A program made the translations under genes and the position numbers. The notes beneath the pieces were generated by a model that did no database searches, was not told the origin of the DNA, and saw nothing but the letters and a program-made list of their open reading frames with translations. Below, piece by piece: positions 47,925 to 60,640 of a stretch of 64,000 bases of DNA (within the stretch, counting starts at the first letter, position 1; each line of letters starts with the position of its first letter). This DNA is from Erigeron canadensis (lineage: Eukaryota > Streptophyta > Magnoliopsida > Asterales > Asteraceae), in contig NC_057769.1 in the NCBI RefSeq assembly GCF_010389155.1, forward strand, positions 19,840,735-19,904,734, written 5' to 3'.

Positions 47925-48190
47925 CCATCATCACACAATTGACTTACACTGATCAGGTTATATTTCAAACCATTCACAAATGCAACCTTGGTGAATTTGA
48001 CTTGTCTATTATTGAGCACACCATATCCTTCAGTTTTTCCACTACCATCATTACCAAATGTCACTGTCGGTCCATCTTGGACAGTGAACTCCTCCAACAG
48101 GAGCTTACATCCGGTCATTGTCTGGCCAGCAACGCTGTTCAGATACCAAGTATGCTTCTTTCGATTGCCCTGCACATCCACAAAGATCAT
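47925..48190 (-). pseudogene. pol: protease of element C with a lost active site
   Basis: Carries GKTEGYGVLNN, VKFTKVAFVNGLKYNLISVSQLCDD, aligning with element A. The catalytic DSG-C motif is replaced by NSVAGQTMTG, so the aspartate and glycine are gone. The frame runs into the gypsy LTR at 47924. Confidence 0.85.
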
Positions 48191-48392
48191 TAGTTATTTT
48201 TGTGAACCAATCTTTTTTTGATGGGTTCACTGGACTTCTCACGAGAAGCCTTAGTTGGTTGTTGTGTTGAAGAACTGGAGGCTGAATCTGGAGCTTTTTC
48301 ATCAGCTCCAAGTCTAGGAGTAAAAACAATTGGTATTTACTTCCTTTTTTCTTTTCATTTTTAGTTCCAGTTGGAACTTTTTGTTTTTGTTT

Positions 48393-49310
48393 TCAAGGAA
48401 GTTTGACATTTTTTTTTTCAATTGATGGAGACAAGGCTCCTTCCAGGTTTTTAATTCTGGCAGCGCAACTCTGAACCTGCCTAGACAAAAATTGGAGTTG
48501 ACTGTCCAGTTTTAACAAAATATCATTTTCAACTGGCAACTGAACCTTGGACCTTGGTTCAGTTTGGTTCTTTGTCTTGGGATTCTTAGGCTCCTTTGAC
48601 TTTTGAGGTAAAGGCTTTTCACCAGCAGCCTTTTTGCCTGGAGCTTTAGCCTGATTAGCTCCAGTTTTAACCTCAACAGGGGTGGTCTTTTCAGGCTCAG
48701 TCTTGACAATCTTGGGATGGTCATATGGAGTCTCAACCCTAAGATTTAAAGGTAATGCATGAAGATCTGGTATGAGTGCAACCATTTCTACATCTCCAGA
48801 TTTCCATGCATATTTCTGGGCATCAATGGTTCTTGAGAATGCATCATAATTCTTTTCAGATGCCTTTACCCACGACTTGATAATCATTTGTTCCTTTTCA
48901 AGATCAGATTTTAACTTTTGATTTTCAAGTTCCAAAACCTCATTTTTCAAAACTGACTCCATAAGAGCCAACTGGATGCTTTGCAAATCATTTAATTGGG
49001 GTTTGAAGTTGTTTAATTTAGTTAAAATTGTTTCCAGATATCTTTCACTATCAGTTCTAACAGTTTCAACAAACAATAGATTACCATTAAGTGATTCAGC
49101 AATGTCTAGTTTCAGTTCTGGGTTAACCTGGTTGTCATAATCACATACCTTTTTCAAAATGATGTCCACCCATCTACCAGCAATGACATCATCCTTCACT
49201 ATGTGTTGCTGCTGTTCTTCCAATGCCATGAAACACATATCCCTGATCTCTTCATCATCATCAGATGAATCATCAGAGAGTTTCCATTTTTCTTCAGTGT
49301 TTGCCATCAT
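48393..49310 (-). pseudogene. gag: gag C-terminal extension of element C
   Basis: A 305-codon open stretch, acidic at the start (SDDSSDDDEEI), then coiled coil (LKNEVLELENQKLKSDLEKE) and a Lys/Pro-rich part with KAPGKKAAGEKPLPQKSKEP. Such long gag extensions are typical of Sireviruses. Fragments of this stretch, including SLNG(N/D)LLFVETVRTDSE, recur three times in the tandem array at 56035-60148. The stop at 48393 separates it from protease. Confidence 0.8.
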
Positions 49311-49396
49311 GCACTTGTTCTTTTCTTTTTCTCTTTCAAGTGACAGGAGGGCAATCTAGGCCTTAAGCTTTTTATATTTAGCTTTATTAGCTATCA

Positions 49397-49972
49397 TCAG
49401 GCCTGAATAAAATTAGGGATAGGGGGACCAGTTTGGTTGTTCATCTGACTAGATCTGCATTCCTTCATAAAATGGCCTTTCTTACCACACTTATAGCATG
49501 TAAGATTGGCTTTGTCCAGAGAATTGGAGCTGGAAGCATTGTTGGAACCATTAAATCGATTAGATTTATGCTTAAACCTGTTGACAGTCTCAGCAATCAT
49601 GGCCACCAGATCATCATCGTCAGTTTCATCACAACCATCACTGATTTCAGTGGTCAGACCAGAGTTCAAGAAGCTGTTTAACATCTCCTTCACAGAATGT
49701 GGCTGGACATTCTCAGCAGATATTAAACAACACAGGGTTGCACAGTAGTACTTGCAATCCTGGAACTCTGGGCATGGTTAATGGAATCTTGCTCAGCCAC
49801 CAACCTTGCAGCATTATTATCTTTAGTGAACCTGAAAGCTCCATAGAGGGATGCAAGGGTGTGGCTATGCAGGGTTTTACCTTGTCTTAAGACAAGAATC
49901 ACATTTCCCATTTGGAAGGAAGAATATTACAAAACTTTTCAAGAAGAATATCATTATCCTTTTCTACACCTA
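49397..49972 (-). pseudogene. gag: gag middle part and zinc knuckle of element C
   Basis: From 49911 down: a UBN2-like tail (TLASLYGAFRF), then MKEMLNSFL, an acidic run and the CCHC knuckle C-Y-K-C-GKKG-H-FMKE-C (about 49450-49495), stop near 49397. Upstream it is interrupted by the solo LTR at 49973. Confidence 0.82.
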
Positions 49973-52900
49973 TGTAACAACCCTCAATTTTCGACTAGGA
50001 CAACTTACTTATATTTATCCAGGTATCTATCCCTAGAGTTTTATTAAGAAAATTGACCTTCTAAACATTTAAGACATAGTGATAGTTGCCCTCTAGCTCA
50101 ATGAAATGCCTATAGATGACTAATTATCTTAGAGATGCCATAGACAATAATTATCAATATTCAAGTCAAAATACAATGATGAATAACAAGTTAAATGATA
50201 TATAATCATTCCAAATAATTCAACAACTCAAATAATAACAATGCACAACAACAAAATTTACAAGTCAAATACATGTATATGTAGTACAACATTTTAATAA
50301 GTCTTGCAATTGGAAGATGTACATACAACTTAAACTAATTATAAATATAAACACTTATAAAATCCAGCAATCATATTCCAACTAATAACATGCATGCTAG
50401 AACTCCTCATGGACCACTTTAAACACTACACACCAACCATGGTTAACCTTTTTCTACCCTTGTCAACCAATGAACAAGCACCTAGCCCACTTTCTCCCTC
50501 CCCCTCTCTCTTTTACAGTCACACACACACACACACTCACTTCTCTCATTTTTGTAAGACACAACAAACACACACTTCCCCATTCTCTCTTAATTCTCTC
50601 CCACTTTTCTCTTTTCTCTCAAATATTTTCTTTCAAGAACTTCTTCCTTTTCTTCTTTAAATTTTCAGCCATGCAACACAAATTGGAGCTAGAAATTCTA
50701 ATAAAACAACAACAATAATAAGGGTCTTAGTTAGATTACATCAAGGATTGTTGGGAGCAAATGTTGGAGCTTATTTGGTGTCACTTTGGAGCCTTCCTGG
50801 TTGAATTTTCTGCCAATTTTCCAGCCCCAAAACAACCCCCAAAATCGGTCCAAAAAGGAAGCAAGAACAAGGCAAGAATCAATCTAAACTTATAATAATA
50901 ATAAGGGTTTGTTAAGGGTTAATCAAGGGTTAATTGAAGGTATTATTAAGGGTTATTTTGAGCAAGGATTAAGGGTTATACGGAGCTTATAAGGTCACGA
51001 AATTTCTGCCCAAAATCATCTCCAAAACCGAATTCATCAAGGGTATAAATCTTCATCTCTTTGTTTAATCTATCTTTTTTTTACTTATACTCAAAGATCT
51101 TTATCAAAAGGTTATATTTTCTTCATGTTTTCTTTGAAAAACACACTTGATGAAGGCAAGTTGATAGAATCTTCTTCATCATGCTCATGCATGTCGAAAT
51201 CTAGAAGAAGATTCAAGGATTCAACCTTGGTAAGACCCGAAAGTGTTGATTTAGTGTAAAAGCTTGGAAAGTTGTGATATGGATACTCATAGGTCCGATT
51301 TTTACAAGTTATTTAGCTATGTTATCTGTGATTTTTCATCAAGAATGATATTTTCAAAAGTTGGATTAAAGTTTATAGCTTGATCTTGTTTAAAAGTGTT
51401 AGATCTTAACATGCATGCTAAGATTTATGCTAGTTTATGTTGATTTTGAGTTGGGATTTGAGATGGATCTTTGGATTGATGATTTTATATATATATATAT
51501 ATGAATATTAAAATATGTATAATAATCTGGACTTTATAAATATATTGCAAGAAATATGGATAGTATATGATTTAAGGCAAAACTATGCACAAAAATCACT
51601 AACCGAAATCACAAGAACACAAATATAAATTTATCATTTTCATCACATGATTTTTCCATAAAATATGAAATAAAATCTGGAGAAAACACTAATGAAAGAT
51701 TAAGAGATGAATTAGGATGAATAAAATGTATTGGGTTTGCCAAAATAAGTATTGGGTGAAGCCATAAAGTAAAGGCATGCATTGGGCAAACAAAGTAAGT
51801 TGACAGAATCCATCTTCTATCTTTAAACGGGCAAACTGGGCATGTGAGGGCAGATTCAAGAAAAACTTTCAAAATAAAAGTTGTAGATAAACGAGTTAAG
51901 ATTAACCTCCAACTGGAATTACTCAAAAATACTGAACTAAACGAAAGATATGATTTTTCTACTGAAACTGGTCAAAACTGTAATTTTGTATGAATATTTA
52001 ATAAACTTTAACAATTTTTATCTCCTAAACCAAAAGGATCCAGGAGGTCATACTTGGTGGGAAGTAATTTAAATGTGACCTGAACTTAAAATAAAATCAT
52101 GGGATTTTTCCAACAATCAAAACCCAGAGAACTTTTATAAAACTTCTGATGTCGCAAGCAGTGCCCATTCGGGACAGTTTGTGTTTGGATAATTATTAAG
52201 GACATCAAAAGTTGTCTAAAAATTCATAAAAAATTCAAAAAAAATAGGATACACATATAGGTTAATGTATAAAAATCAGGAGGGTCTAAATAATTATACT
52301 TAACCCCGAATTAGTGATCAACATTTCATAAACCTGATGCATAAAAACAGAAAATTTTAAAAGAAGCTAATCATTTGTGTAATGGGCTAAAAGATGCACT
52401 AAGCAGTTAATGGGCTAGCCCGGCCCAATTAATGAACCCATAAGGAACATAAATCAGTAGGCCCACTTGGCCCAATAAACCATATAGCCCAATAACCAAT
52501 ATAACCCCTTTAGCACGTAACCCAATTAAGGTTAATCCCAATAACTAAACTAAACCCAAATCACTTAAAAGCCCATAACAATTAAATGAATTTCGTAAAC
52601 CCAAGTAATCATACGACATATCGAGAAATATGTAAGTTAAAAGATAAGTGCAAACAAAGTAGCACGAAGGATAATTAAGTGGGATGGACATAAGTAATTA
52701 CGTTAACCAAACTATAAAGTGATACCACAAATGTTAATTCGTATTAAGAATTGGTTACACATCCAATAATGTTTAAGAGAACATAACTTAATATGGCATT
52801 CACATATGATAACCTAAGATGCCAAACGAAACCACAAATAAAGGCAACTTACTGAAATTTCTAACAACTTAAAACTACATGTATAATGAAAGTGACCTTC

Positions 52901-54395
52901 TACACCATCAATCTCTACAACCGAAAAGATGTGAATATTAGCAATACACTTGGATCCCATAATTGATGACAATATAATGAAATTGACATTTCTAGGTAAT
53001 GGCGTAAGATAGGAACTTATGTATATTAGTCCTCTCGTAGGGATAGTCTTGACTTTGAAATGTGGATGAGGACCATGATGGAATACATGATCAAGGAAGT
53101 ACCTATTTTGGATAAGTATATATAATGCTCTGCATATCAAGGTGAGTCATAGCCCCCTTTCAAACTATTTTATGTGTTTAACTTTCGGGGTGAAAAGCAT
53201 GATAAATAAATAAAATTGCTTTCTATATAAGAAATGATTCTTGATAGTATGATTATGAAATGGAATTATGATGTATGTTCAATGTGATAAATGTTATATG
53301 ATGAGCTTGAGTTTTGTCAAACAGTTATATTTCGGTACACTACTATTTACTCCGAAAGGGGAGGCCTGTAGTTAGAGGGTTGCGCAACTAGGAGTCGTCC
53401 ACTCACCCAGAGCGTAACGGTGGAATGTTGGTTGCCTTCGTGACGACCTTCACTTCCAGTCTGACCAGAGCGGTGCTCTAGCTACTTAAAATTTAAACGG
53501 TCGTCTCCATGGCACGACCCCAATTGTAATTAAAGCACTTGATTGACAGCTTGTGCTATGAAATGAAATAATATAATGTTGGGACATGAAAAGGTAGTAG
53601 TAGTGGCTCAAGCATTTACTCATCAAAATTATGTAAATTATGCCCTTATTGGCTAAATGAAATTGATATTAATATTGTGGATAATCAAAAATTGTTTGAA
53701 CATACGGTTTGGGCATTGGACCCTATATGGAAATTCAGAAAGTTGTTAAAATCGGCAATATTGAACAATTGATAACCGAATGATTTTGGTATGATAAATG
53801 ATTAATCGATTTATATACTTTTCTCTCATGATGATTTTGACAAATGAGAACTTTATAAGTTACCATGTAATTTTTCAAGTCTTGAAATGACATTATGGTA
53901 TTTGAAAAACTTGATATTTGGAGATGAGAATTTTTGCCCGACATATGGTTTGGGTATGTTAATATCTAATAATATGTTTTCTAAGTGTTTAAATTGTTAT
54001 GCAACGAGATTAGTTAAAAACCTATGCACTCACCAGCTACATTTTCGTAGTTGACACTTTCTTCATGTTTTTCAGGAATTAGCATAATCTTTGAGGAATT
54101 ATATGCATCATGATTGTTTGCATCGCACTTTAGAGTCTAAGATCAAACCTTGTGATGGGCAATGGAATCCGCCTTGATCATTGTAGTATACTATTTCATG
54201 TGCTTGTTATTTGTTTCGTGAACTTAGTATCCAAGTATGGTGGACGCATTCGTACTTAGAAATTGGTTCACATGCTTGTACATTTATAAATTCTCTTTAT
54301 CAAATAAAGCTATGGTGAATGTTATTTATAATCCTTTGTTTTGAATACTCGACTTTCTGTACATCTCGTCATTCCGCCTTAGTTGGGGTGTTACA
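49973..54395 (+). repeat. solo LTR of a Ty3/gypsy-type element, 4.4 kb
   Basis: Begins TGTAACAACCCTCAATTTTC and ends TTGGGGTGTTACA, flanked by a perfect 5-bp duplication ACCTA (49968-49972, 54396-54400). No PBS, polypurine tract or pol is inside, which is the signature of LTR-LTR recombination. It lies within element C's gag. A run of AAGGGTTA-like words at 50900-50980 and (AT)n near 51490 are internal features. At 4423 bp it is long for an LTR but within the plant range. Confidence 0.85.
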
Positions 54396-55022
54396 ACCTA
54401 AGCCTCTTAGTTGGTTGATGAGGCTAGTAAATTTGGTGTAAGTAGTTAAACTTTCACTAGGCAAAGCAAAGAAGGATTCATACTTCTTGTTTAGGGCAAC
54501 TTTCCTAGTGACAATGGTTTACTCCTCCTTCAAATTGAACGACCAGTTCATCCCACATGGCCTTGGCACTGGGATACAACACAAGTGTTGGAATAAGGTC
54601 TTTAGGAATAGCCGCAAGGATCATGTTTTCCAATCTGGTATCCAAGTCTACTAGTTTGCGATCCTCATCAGACCAGTGGTCTTCAGGCTTTTCTCTGGTG
54701 CCTCTTCTTCCCGTGGGATCAAAAGAGGAGTTACCCCAAGAAACATGGGTATATAAAGTCCATCCTTAAGGATTTTCAGCATATACCTCTCTATCCCACT
54801 AAAATGCAAGAGCATTTTGGCCTTCCATGTTCCAAAAGTTTCAGCACTCCCATCAAATTTAGGAACAAGAGTGTTAGAATTATGGACATGGACATGATTA
54901 GGGGCATTAGGAGGGGGAGGAGGATTAGTGTTCACATTTTGATTAGGTGTACCAGGAGGAACATTAACATTAATGTTTCCAATATTAAGATAAGAACCAT
55001 TCTCACCTTCAGTAGTAGACAT
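54396..55022 (-). pseudogene. gag: gag N-terminal part of element C
   Basis: Starts MSTTEGENGSYLN at 55022, 28 bases after the PBS. Pro/Asn-rich leader, then LVPKFDGSAETFGTWKAKML, the conserved start of the copia gag domain. A frameshift occurs near 54660, and the domain continues brokenly to the solo-LTR insertion at 54396. Confidence 0.82.
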
Positions 55023-55049
55023 CCTAGCAGATCAAGGAAAGTGTGTTAG

Positions 55050-55067
55050 CCTTCTGCTCTGATACCA
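55050..55067 (-). other. primer-binding site of element C
   Basis: Minus strand TGGTATCAGAGCAGAAGG matches the usual copia PBS for initiator tRNA-Met. Confidence 0.9.
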
Positions 55068-55068
55068 C

Positions 55069-56034
55069 TTATAAGTTTCAACTCATGAGATGGTACTAAC
55101 TGAAGACACCTCTATGTCAATGGTGAGATAACTTTGCAATACGTTCACTGTATCTAGACGTGACCAGTTGCAGTAAACAGTATGCCAGGTTACTGGAGGT
55201 TTACTTATTAAGGTGACAAGTTGAATAAGTAAATACAATGCAATAAAGTAAATAACTTGTAAAGTAAATTGGTGAGACAATATGTAATTTTCAAGTGTAT
55301 TTTATTTATTATGTTTAAATAAAATACAAGATTGTTGCGTAACCAAGATAATAGACAAGTGTAAATATCCTAACAAGCTATGAAATAAATTGATCTAATA
55401 CTTGGAAATTCTCTTAACAATCGAAACACTTAAAGTTGTGAAATGTTTCTTTTTACGATTGAGAGAATATTGCACAAGTTCACCAAGAATACTGCAAAGT
55501 ATGAGAATGCAAAGTTGTATTCTTGTTGTGCAAAACCCTCTATTTATAGACAAAGTTGGCATTGGGATTCCAACTTTGTCGTATGGATATGGTTGATAGC
55601 ATTTAAGAAAACTAGTTGAATTCTTTTGAAATGCTTGATAAGGTAAGTCAAGATGTTACTTTATCCAACCTGCTTTATGCACTTTTGCACTTTAATCATA
55701 GTCAAATGATATTGTCTGTATAAAGCTGCATAAAGCAAAAAGGTCTTCCTTGTAATCAGTGTAAAGCGTTGTAAAGGCTTTAAACTGATGCTCTCCAGTT
55801 TCTATCTGAATAGAATGCCAACTAGGCTTCGCTGCCATTGTTATTCTCCATCTTCCACTTGTTGTCTTCGACTCCAACTGTAATGTCTTCAGGTTTGATC
55901 AGATCTCAACTGGCGGAAGTCTTCAGTTGCGTTAGTTGTACATTGCAACTGGACTTCAGATATTTCTGGACAATTCTTCTGGTCTTCAGTTACAACTGAA
56001 GAGGCTCTAGTTTTCAGTAAAACTGGACCAAACA
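55069..56034 (-). repeat. LTR of element C (array copy 1)
   Basis: Minus strand starts TGTTTGGTCCAGTTTTACTG at 56034 and runs to the PBS, about 965 bp. TATA box CTATAAATAGAGGG near 55541-55554. The PBS-proximal 200 bp differ clearly from the other three copies, whereas from about 55400 onward it is nearly identical to them. Confidence 0.8.
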
Positions 56035-56784
56035 CTTTTTCTTTTCAGTTTTAGTTCCAGTTGGAACCTTTTGCTTTTGTTTTAAAGGGAGTTTGACAGT
56101 ATGTTTTTCATTTGAAGGAGAAGAGGCTCATTCTAGATTTTTAATTCAGGCAGTGCAACTCTAAACCTGCCTAGACAAAAGTTGGAATTGATTGTCCAGT
56201 TTTAACAAAACATCATTTTCAACAGACATCTGAACCTTGGACTTTGTTTCAGTTTGGTTCTTGGTCTTGGGATTCTTGGGCTTCTTTGACTTCTGAGGTA
56301 AAGGCTTTTCACTAACAGCCTTTTTACCTGGAGCTTTAGCCTGATTGGCTCTAGTTTTAACCTCAACAGGGGTGGTCTCTTCAGGTTCAGTTTTGACAGT
56401 CTTAGGTTGGTCATATGGGGTCTTAACCCTAAGATTTGGAGGTAATGCATGAAGATCTGGTATGAGTGCAGCCATTTGCACATCTCCAGATTTCCATGCA
56501 TTTTTCTAGGCATCAATTGTTCTTGAAAATGCATTATAATTCTTTCCTGATGCCTTTACCCATGACTTGATAATCATTTGTTCCATCTCCAGATCAGATT
56601 TTAATTTTTTATTTTCAAGTTCTAACACCTCATTTTTCAAAACTGACTCCTTAAGAGCGAACTGGATGTTTTGCAAATAATTCAACTAGGGTTTCAAGTT
56701 GTTTAATTCAGTTAAAATTGTTTCCAGATATCTTTCACTATCAGTTCTAACAGTTTCAACAAACAATAAATCACCATTTAGTGA
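56035..56784 (-). pseudogene. deleted gag fragment, array unit 1
   Basis: Homologous to the coiled-coil and Lys/Pro-rich gag extension at 48340-49100. The upstream junction fuses LTR sequence to the codons SLNGDLLFVETV. The downstream end is a purine run (GAAAAGAAAAAG on the minus strand) directly against the next LTR. Several stops are shared with the other units, for example in the Trp/Gln codons near 56150 and 56510. Confidence 0.85.
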
Positions 56785-57717
56785 TGGTACTAACTTAAGA
56801 CACCTCAATGTCGATGGTGAGATTTCTTTGCAATATATACACTGAACTGGAGACAACCAATTACAGTGAGTGTATACAAAGTTGTTAGTTTGATTACTTA
56901 AGGTGACAATAAGTAATGACAATGCAAAAACTAAATAACTTGTAAAGTAAATTGGTGAGACAATATGTAATTTTCAAGTGTACTTTATTTATTGTCTTTA
57001 AATAAAATACAAGGTTGTTGCGGAACCAAGATAATACACAAGTGTAAATATCTAACAACCTATGAAGTACAATTGATCTAATACTTGGAAATTCTCTTAA
57101 CAATCGAAACACTTAAAGTTGTGAAATGTTTCTTTTTACGATTGAGAGAATATTGCACAAGTTCACCAAGAATACTGCAAAGTATGAGAATGCAAAGTTG
57201 TATTCTTGTTGTGCAAAACCCTCTATTTATAGACAAAGTTGGCATTGGGATTCCAACTTTGTCGTATGGATATGGTTGATAGCATTTAAGAAAACTAGTT
57301 GAATTCTTTTGAAATGCTTGATAAGGTAAGTCAAGATGTTACTTTATCCAACCTGCTTTATGCACTTTTGCACTTTAATCATAGTCAAATGATATTGTCT
57401 GTATAAAGCTGCATAAAGCAAAAAGGTCTTCCTTGTAATCAGTGTAAAGCGTTGTAAAGGCTTTAAACTGATGCTCTCCAGTTTCTATCTGAATAGAATG
57501 CCAACTAGGCTTCGCTGCCATTGTTATTCTCCATCTTCCACTTGTTGTCTTCGACTCCAACTGTAATGTCTTCAGGTTTGATCAGATCTCAACTGGCGGA
57601 AGTCTTCAGTTGCGTTAGTTGTACATTGCAACTGGACTTCAGATATTTCTGGACAATTCTTCTGGTCTTCAGTTACAACTGAAGAGGCTCTAGTTTTCAG
57701 TAAAACTGGACCAAACA

Positions 57718-58467
57718 CTTTTTCTTTTCAGTTTTAGTTCCAGTTGGAACCTTTTGCTTTTGTTTTAAAGGGAGTTTGACAGTATGTTTTTCATTTGAAG
57801 GAGAAGAGGCTCATTCTAGATTTTTAATTCAGGCAGTGCAACTCTAAACCTGCCTAGACAAAAGTTGGAATTGATTGTCCAGTTTTAACAAAACATCATT
57901 TTCAACAGACATCTGAACCTTGGACTTTGTTTCAGTTTGGTTCTTGGTCTTGGGATTCTTGGGCTTCTTTGACTTCTGAGGTAAAGGCTTTTCACTAACA
58001 GCCTTTTTACCTGGAGCTTTAGCCTGATTGGCTCTAGTTTTAACCTCAACAGGGGTGGTCTCTTCAGGTTCAGTTTTGACAGTCTTAGGTTGGTCATATG
58101 GGGTCTTAACCCTAAGATTTGGAGGTAATGCATGAAGATCTGGTATGAGTGCAGCCATTTGCACATCTCCAGATTTCCATGCATTTTTCTAGGCATCAAT
58201 TGTTCTTGAAAATGCATTATAATTCTTTCTTGATGCCTTTACCCATGACTTGATAATCATTTGTTCCATCTCCAGATCAGATTTTAATTTTTTATTTTCA
58301 AGTTCTAACACCTCATTTTTCAAAACTGACTCCTTAAGAGCGAACTGGATGTTTTGCAAATAATTCAACTAGGGTTTCAAGTTGTTTAATTCAGTTAAAA
58401 TTGTTTCCAGATATCTTTCACTATCAGTTCTAACAGTTTCAACAAACAATAAATCACCATTTAGTGA
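57718..58467 (-). pseudogene. deleted gag fragment, array unit 2
   Basis: Near-identical to unit 1, with the same two junctions and the same internal stops, showing that the unit was deleted once and then multiplied. Confidence 0.85.
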
Positions 58468-59398
58468 TGGTACTAACTTAAGACACCTCAATGTCGATGG
58501 TGAGATTTCTTTGCAATATATACACTGAACTGGAGACAACCAATTACAGTGAGTGTATACAAAGTTGTTAGTTTGATTACTTAAGGTGACAATAAGTAAT
58601 GACAATGCAAAAACTAAATAACTTGTAGTAAATTGGTGAGACAATATGTAATTTTCAAGTGTACTTTATTTATTGTCTTTAAATAAAATACAAGGTTGTT
58701 GCGGAACCAAGATAATACACAAGTGTAAATATCTAACAACCTATGAAGTACAATTGATCTAATACTTGGAAATTCTCTTAACAATCGAAACACTTAAAGT
58801 TGTGAAATGTTCCTTTTTACGATTGAGAGAATATTGCACAAGTTCACCAAGAATACTGCAAAGTATGAGAATGCAAAGTTGTATTCTTGTTGTGCAAAAC
58901 CCTCTATTTATAGACAAAGTTGGCATTGGGATTCCAACTTTGTCGTATGGATATGGTTGATAGCATTTAAGAAAACTAGTTGAATTCTTTTGAAATGCTT
59001 GATAAGGTAAGTCAAGATGTTACTTTATCCAACCTGCTTTATGCACTTTTGCACTTTAATCATAGTCAAATGATATTGTCTGTATAAAGCTGCATAAAGC
59101 AAAAAGGTCTTCCTTGTAATCAGTGTAAAGCGTTGTAAAGGCTTTAAACTGATGCTCTCCAGTTTCTATCTGAATAGAATGCCAACTAGGCTTCGCTGCC
59201 ATTGTTATTCTCCATCTTCCACTTGTTGTCTTCGACTCCAACTGTAATGTCTTCAGGTTTGATCAGATCTCAACTGGCGGAAGTCTTCAGTTGCGTTAGT
59301 TGTACATTGCAACTGGACTTCAGATATTTCTGGACAATTCTTCTGGTCTTCAGTTACAACTGAAGAGGCTCTAGTTTTCAGTAAAACTGGACCAAACA

Positions 59399-60148
59399 CT
59401 TTTTCTTTTCAGTTTTAGTTCCAGTTGGAACCTTTTGCTTTTGTTTTAAAGGGAGTTTGACAGTATGTTTTTCATTTGAAGGAGAAGAGGCTCATTCTAG
59501 ATTTTTAATTCAGGCAGTGCAACTCTAAACCTGCCTAGACAAAAGTTGGAATTGATTGTCCAGTTTTAACAAAACATCATTTTCAACAGACATCTGAACC
59601 TTGGACTTTGTTTCAGTTTGGTTCTTGGTCTTGGGATTCTTGGGCTTCTTTGACTTCTGAGGTAAAGGCTTTTCACTAACAGCCTTTTTACCTGGAGCTT
59701 TAGCCTGATTGGCTCTAGTTTTAACCTCAACAGGGGTGGTCTCTTCAGGTTCAGTTTTGACAGTCTTAGGTTGGTCATATGGGGTCTTAACCCTAAGATT
59801 TGGAGGTAATGCATGAAGATCTGGTATGAGTGCAGCCATTTGCACATCTCCAGATTTCCATGCATTTTTCTAGGCATCAATTGTTCTTGAAAATGCATTA
59901 TAATTCTTTCCTGATGCCTTTACCCATGACTTGATAATCATTTGTTCCATCTCCAGATCAGATTTTAATTTTTTATTTTCAAGTTCTAACACCTCATTTT
60001 TCAAAACTGACTCCTTAAGAGCGAACTGGATGTTTTGCAAATAATTCAACTAGGGTTTCAAGTTGTTTAATTCAGTTAAAATTGTTTCCAGATATCTTTC
60101 ACTATCAGTTCTAACAGTTTCAACAAACAATAAATCACCATTTAGTGA
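59399..60148 (-). pseudogene. deleted gag fragment, array unit 3
   Basis: Near-identical to units 1 and 2. Followed upstream (higher coordinates) by a fourth LTR copy cut at 60640 by element E. Confidence 0.85.
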
Positions 60149-60640
60149 TGGTACTAACTTAAGACACCTCAATGTCGATGGTGAGATTTCTTTGCAATAT
60201 ATACACTGAACTGGAGACAACCAATTACAGTGAGTGTATACAAAGTTGTTAGTTTGATTACTTAAGGTGACAATAAGTAATGACAATGCAAAAACTAAAT
60301 AACTTGTAAAGTAAATTGGTGAGACAATATGTAATTTTCAAGTGTACTTTATTTATTGTCTTTAAATAAAATACAAGGTTGTTGCGGAACCAAGATAATA
60401 CACAAGTGTAAATATCTAACAACCTATGAAGTACAATTGATCTAATACTTGGAAATTCTCTTAACAATCGAAACACTTAAAGTTGTGAAATGTTCCTTTT
60501 TACGATTGAGAGAATATTGCACAAGTTCACCAAGAATACTGCAAAGTATGAGAATGCAAAGTTGTATTCTTGTTGTGCAAAGACCTCTATTTATAGACAA
60601 AGTTGACATTGGGATTCCAACTTTGTCGTATAGATATGGT

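Larger units (their letters stand above)
37264..56034 (-). mobile_element. Sirevirus-type element C (minus), decayed, with two gypsy-type insertions
   Basis: Read from right to left: LTR (56034 to about 55069), PBS, gag, protease, integrase, RT, RNase H, hairpin spacer, ORF3. The 3' LTR is missing: ORF3 is cut at 37264. Foreign DNA lies at 43505-47924 (gypsy-type 3' end and LTR) and 49973-54395 (solo LTR). Every coding part has stops or frameshifts. The LTR start TGTTTGGTCCAG resembles element B. Confidence 0.88.
55087..60640 (-). repeat. tandem array of C-type LTRs and deleted gag fragments, period about 1682 bp
   Basis: LTR starts lie at 56034, 57717 and 59398 (steps 1683 and 1681). Order on the minus strand from the right: LTR (60640-60149, truncated), gag fragment, LTR, gag fragment, LTR, gag fragment, LTR, then the PBS and gag of element C. 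Units differ at only a few bases (for example one at 57130/58811 and a 2-bp gap near 58626). Each unit lacks PBS, pol and ORF3. Confidence 0.9.

Noticed and set aside
43505..47929. Target duplication around the gypsy-type insertion in C
   Set aside because: Right flank CCATC has no direct copy at the left boundary; only the inverted form GATGG is there, so the left end is a deletion junction.
50900..50985. Interstitial telomere (AAGGGTTA words)
   Set aside because: Spacing and sequence are irregular (not TTTAGGG tandem repeats) and the stretch is inside a solo LTR.
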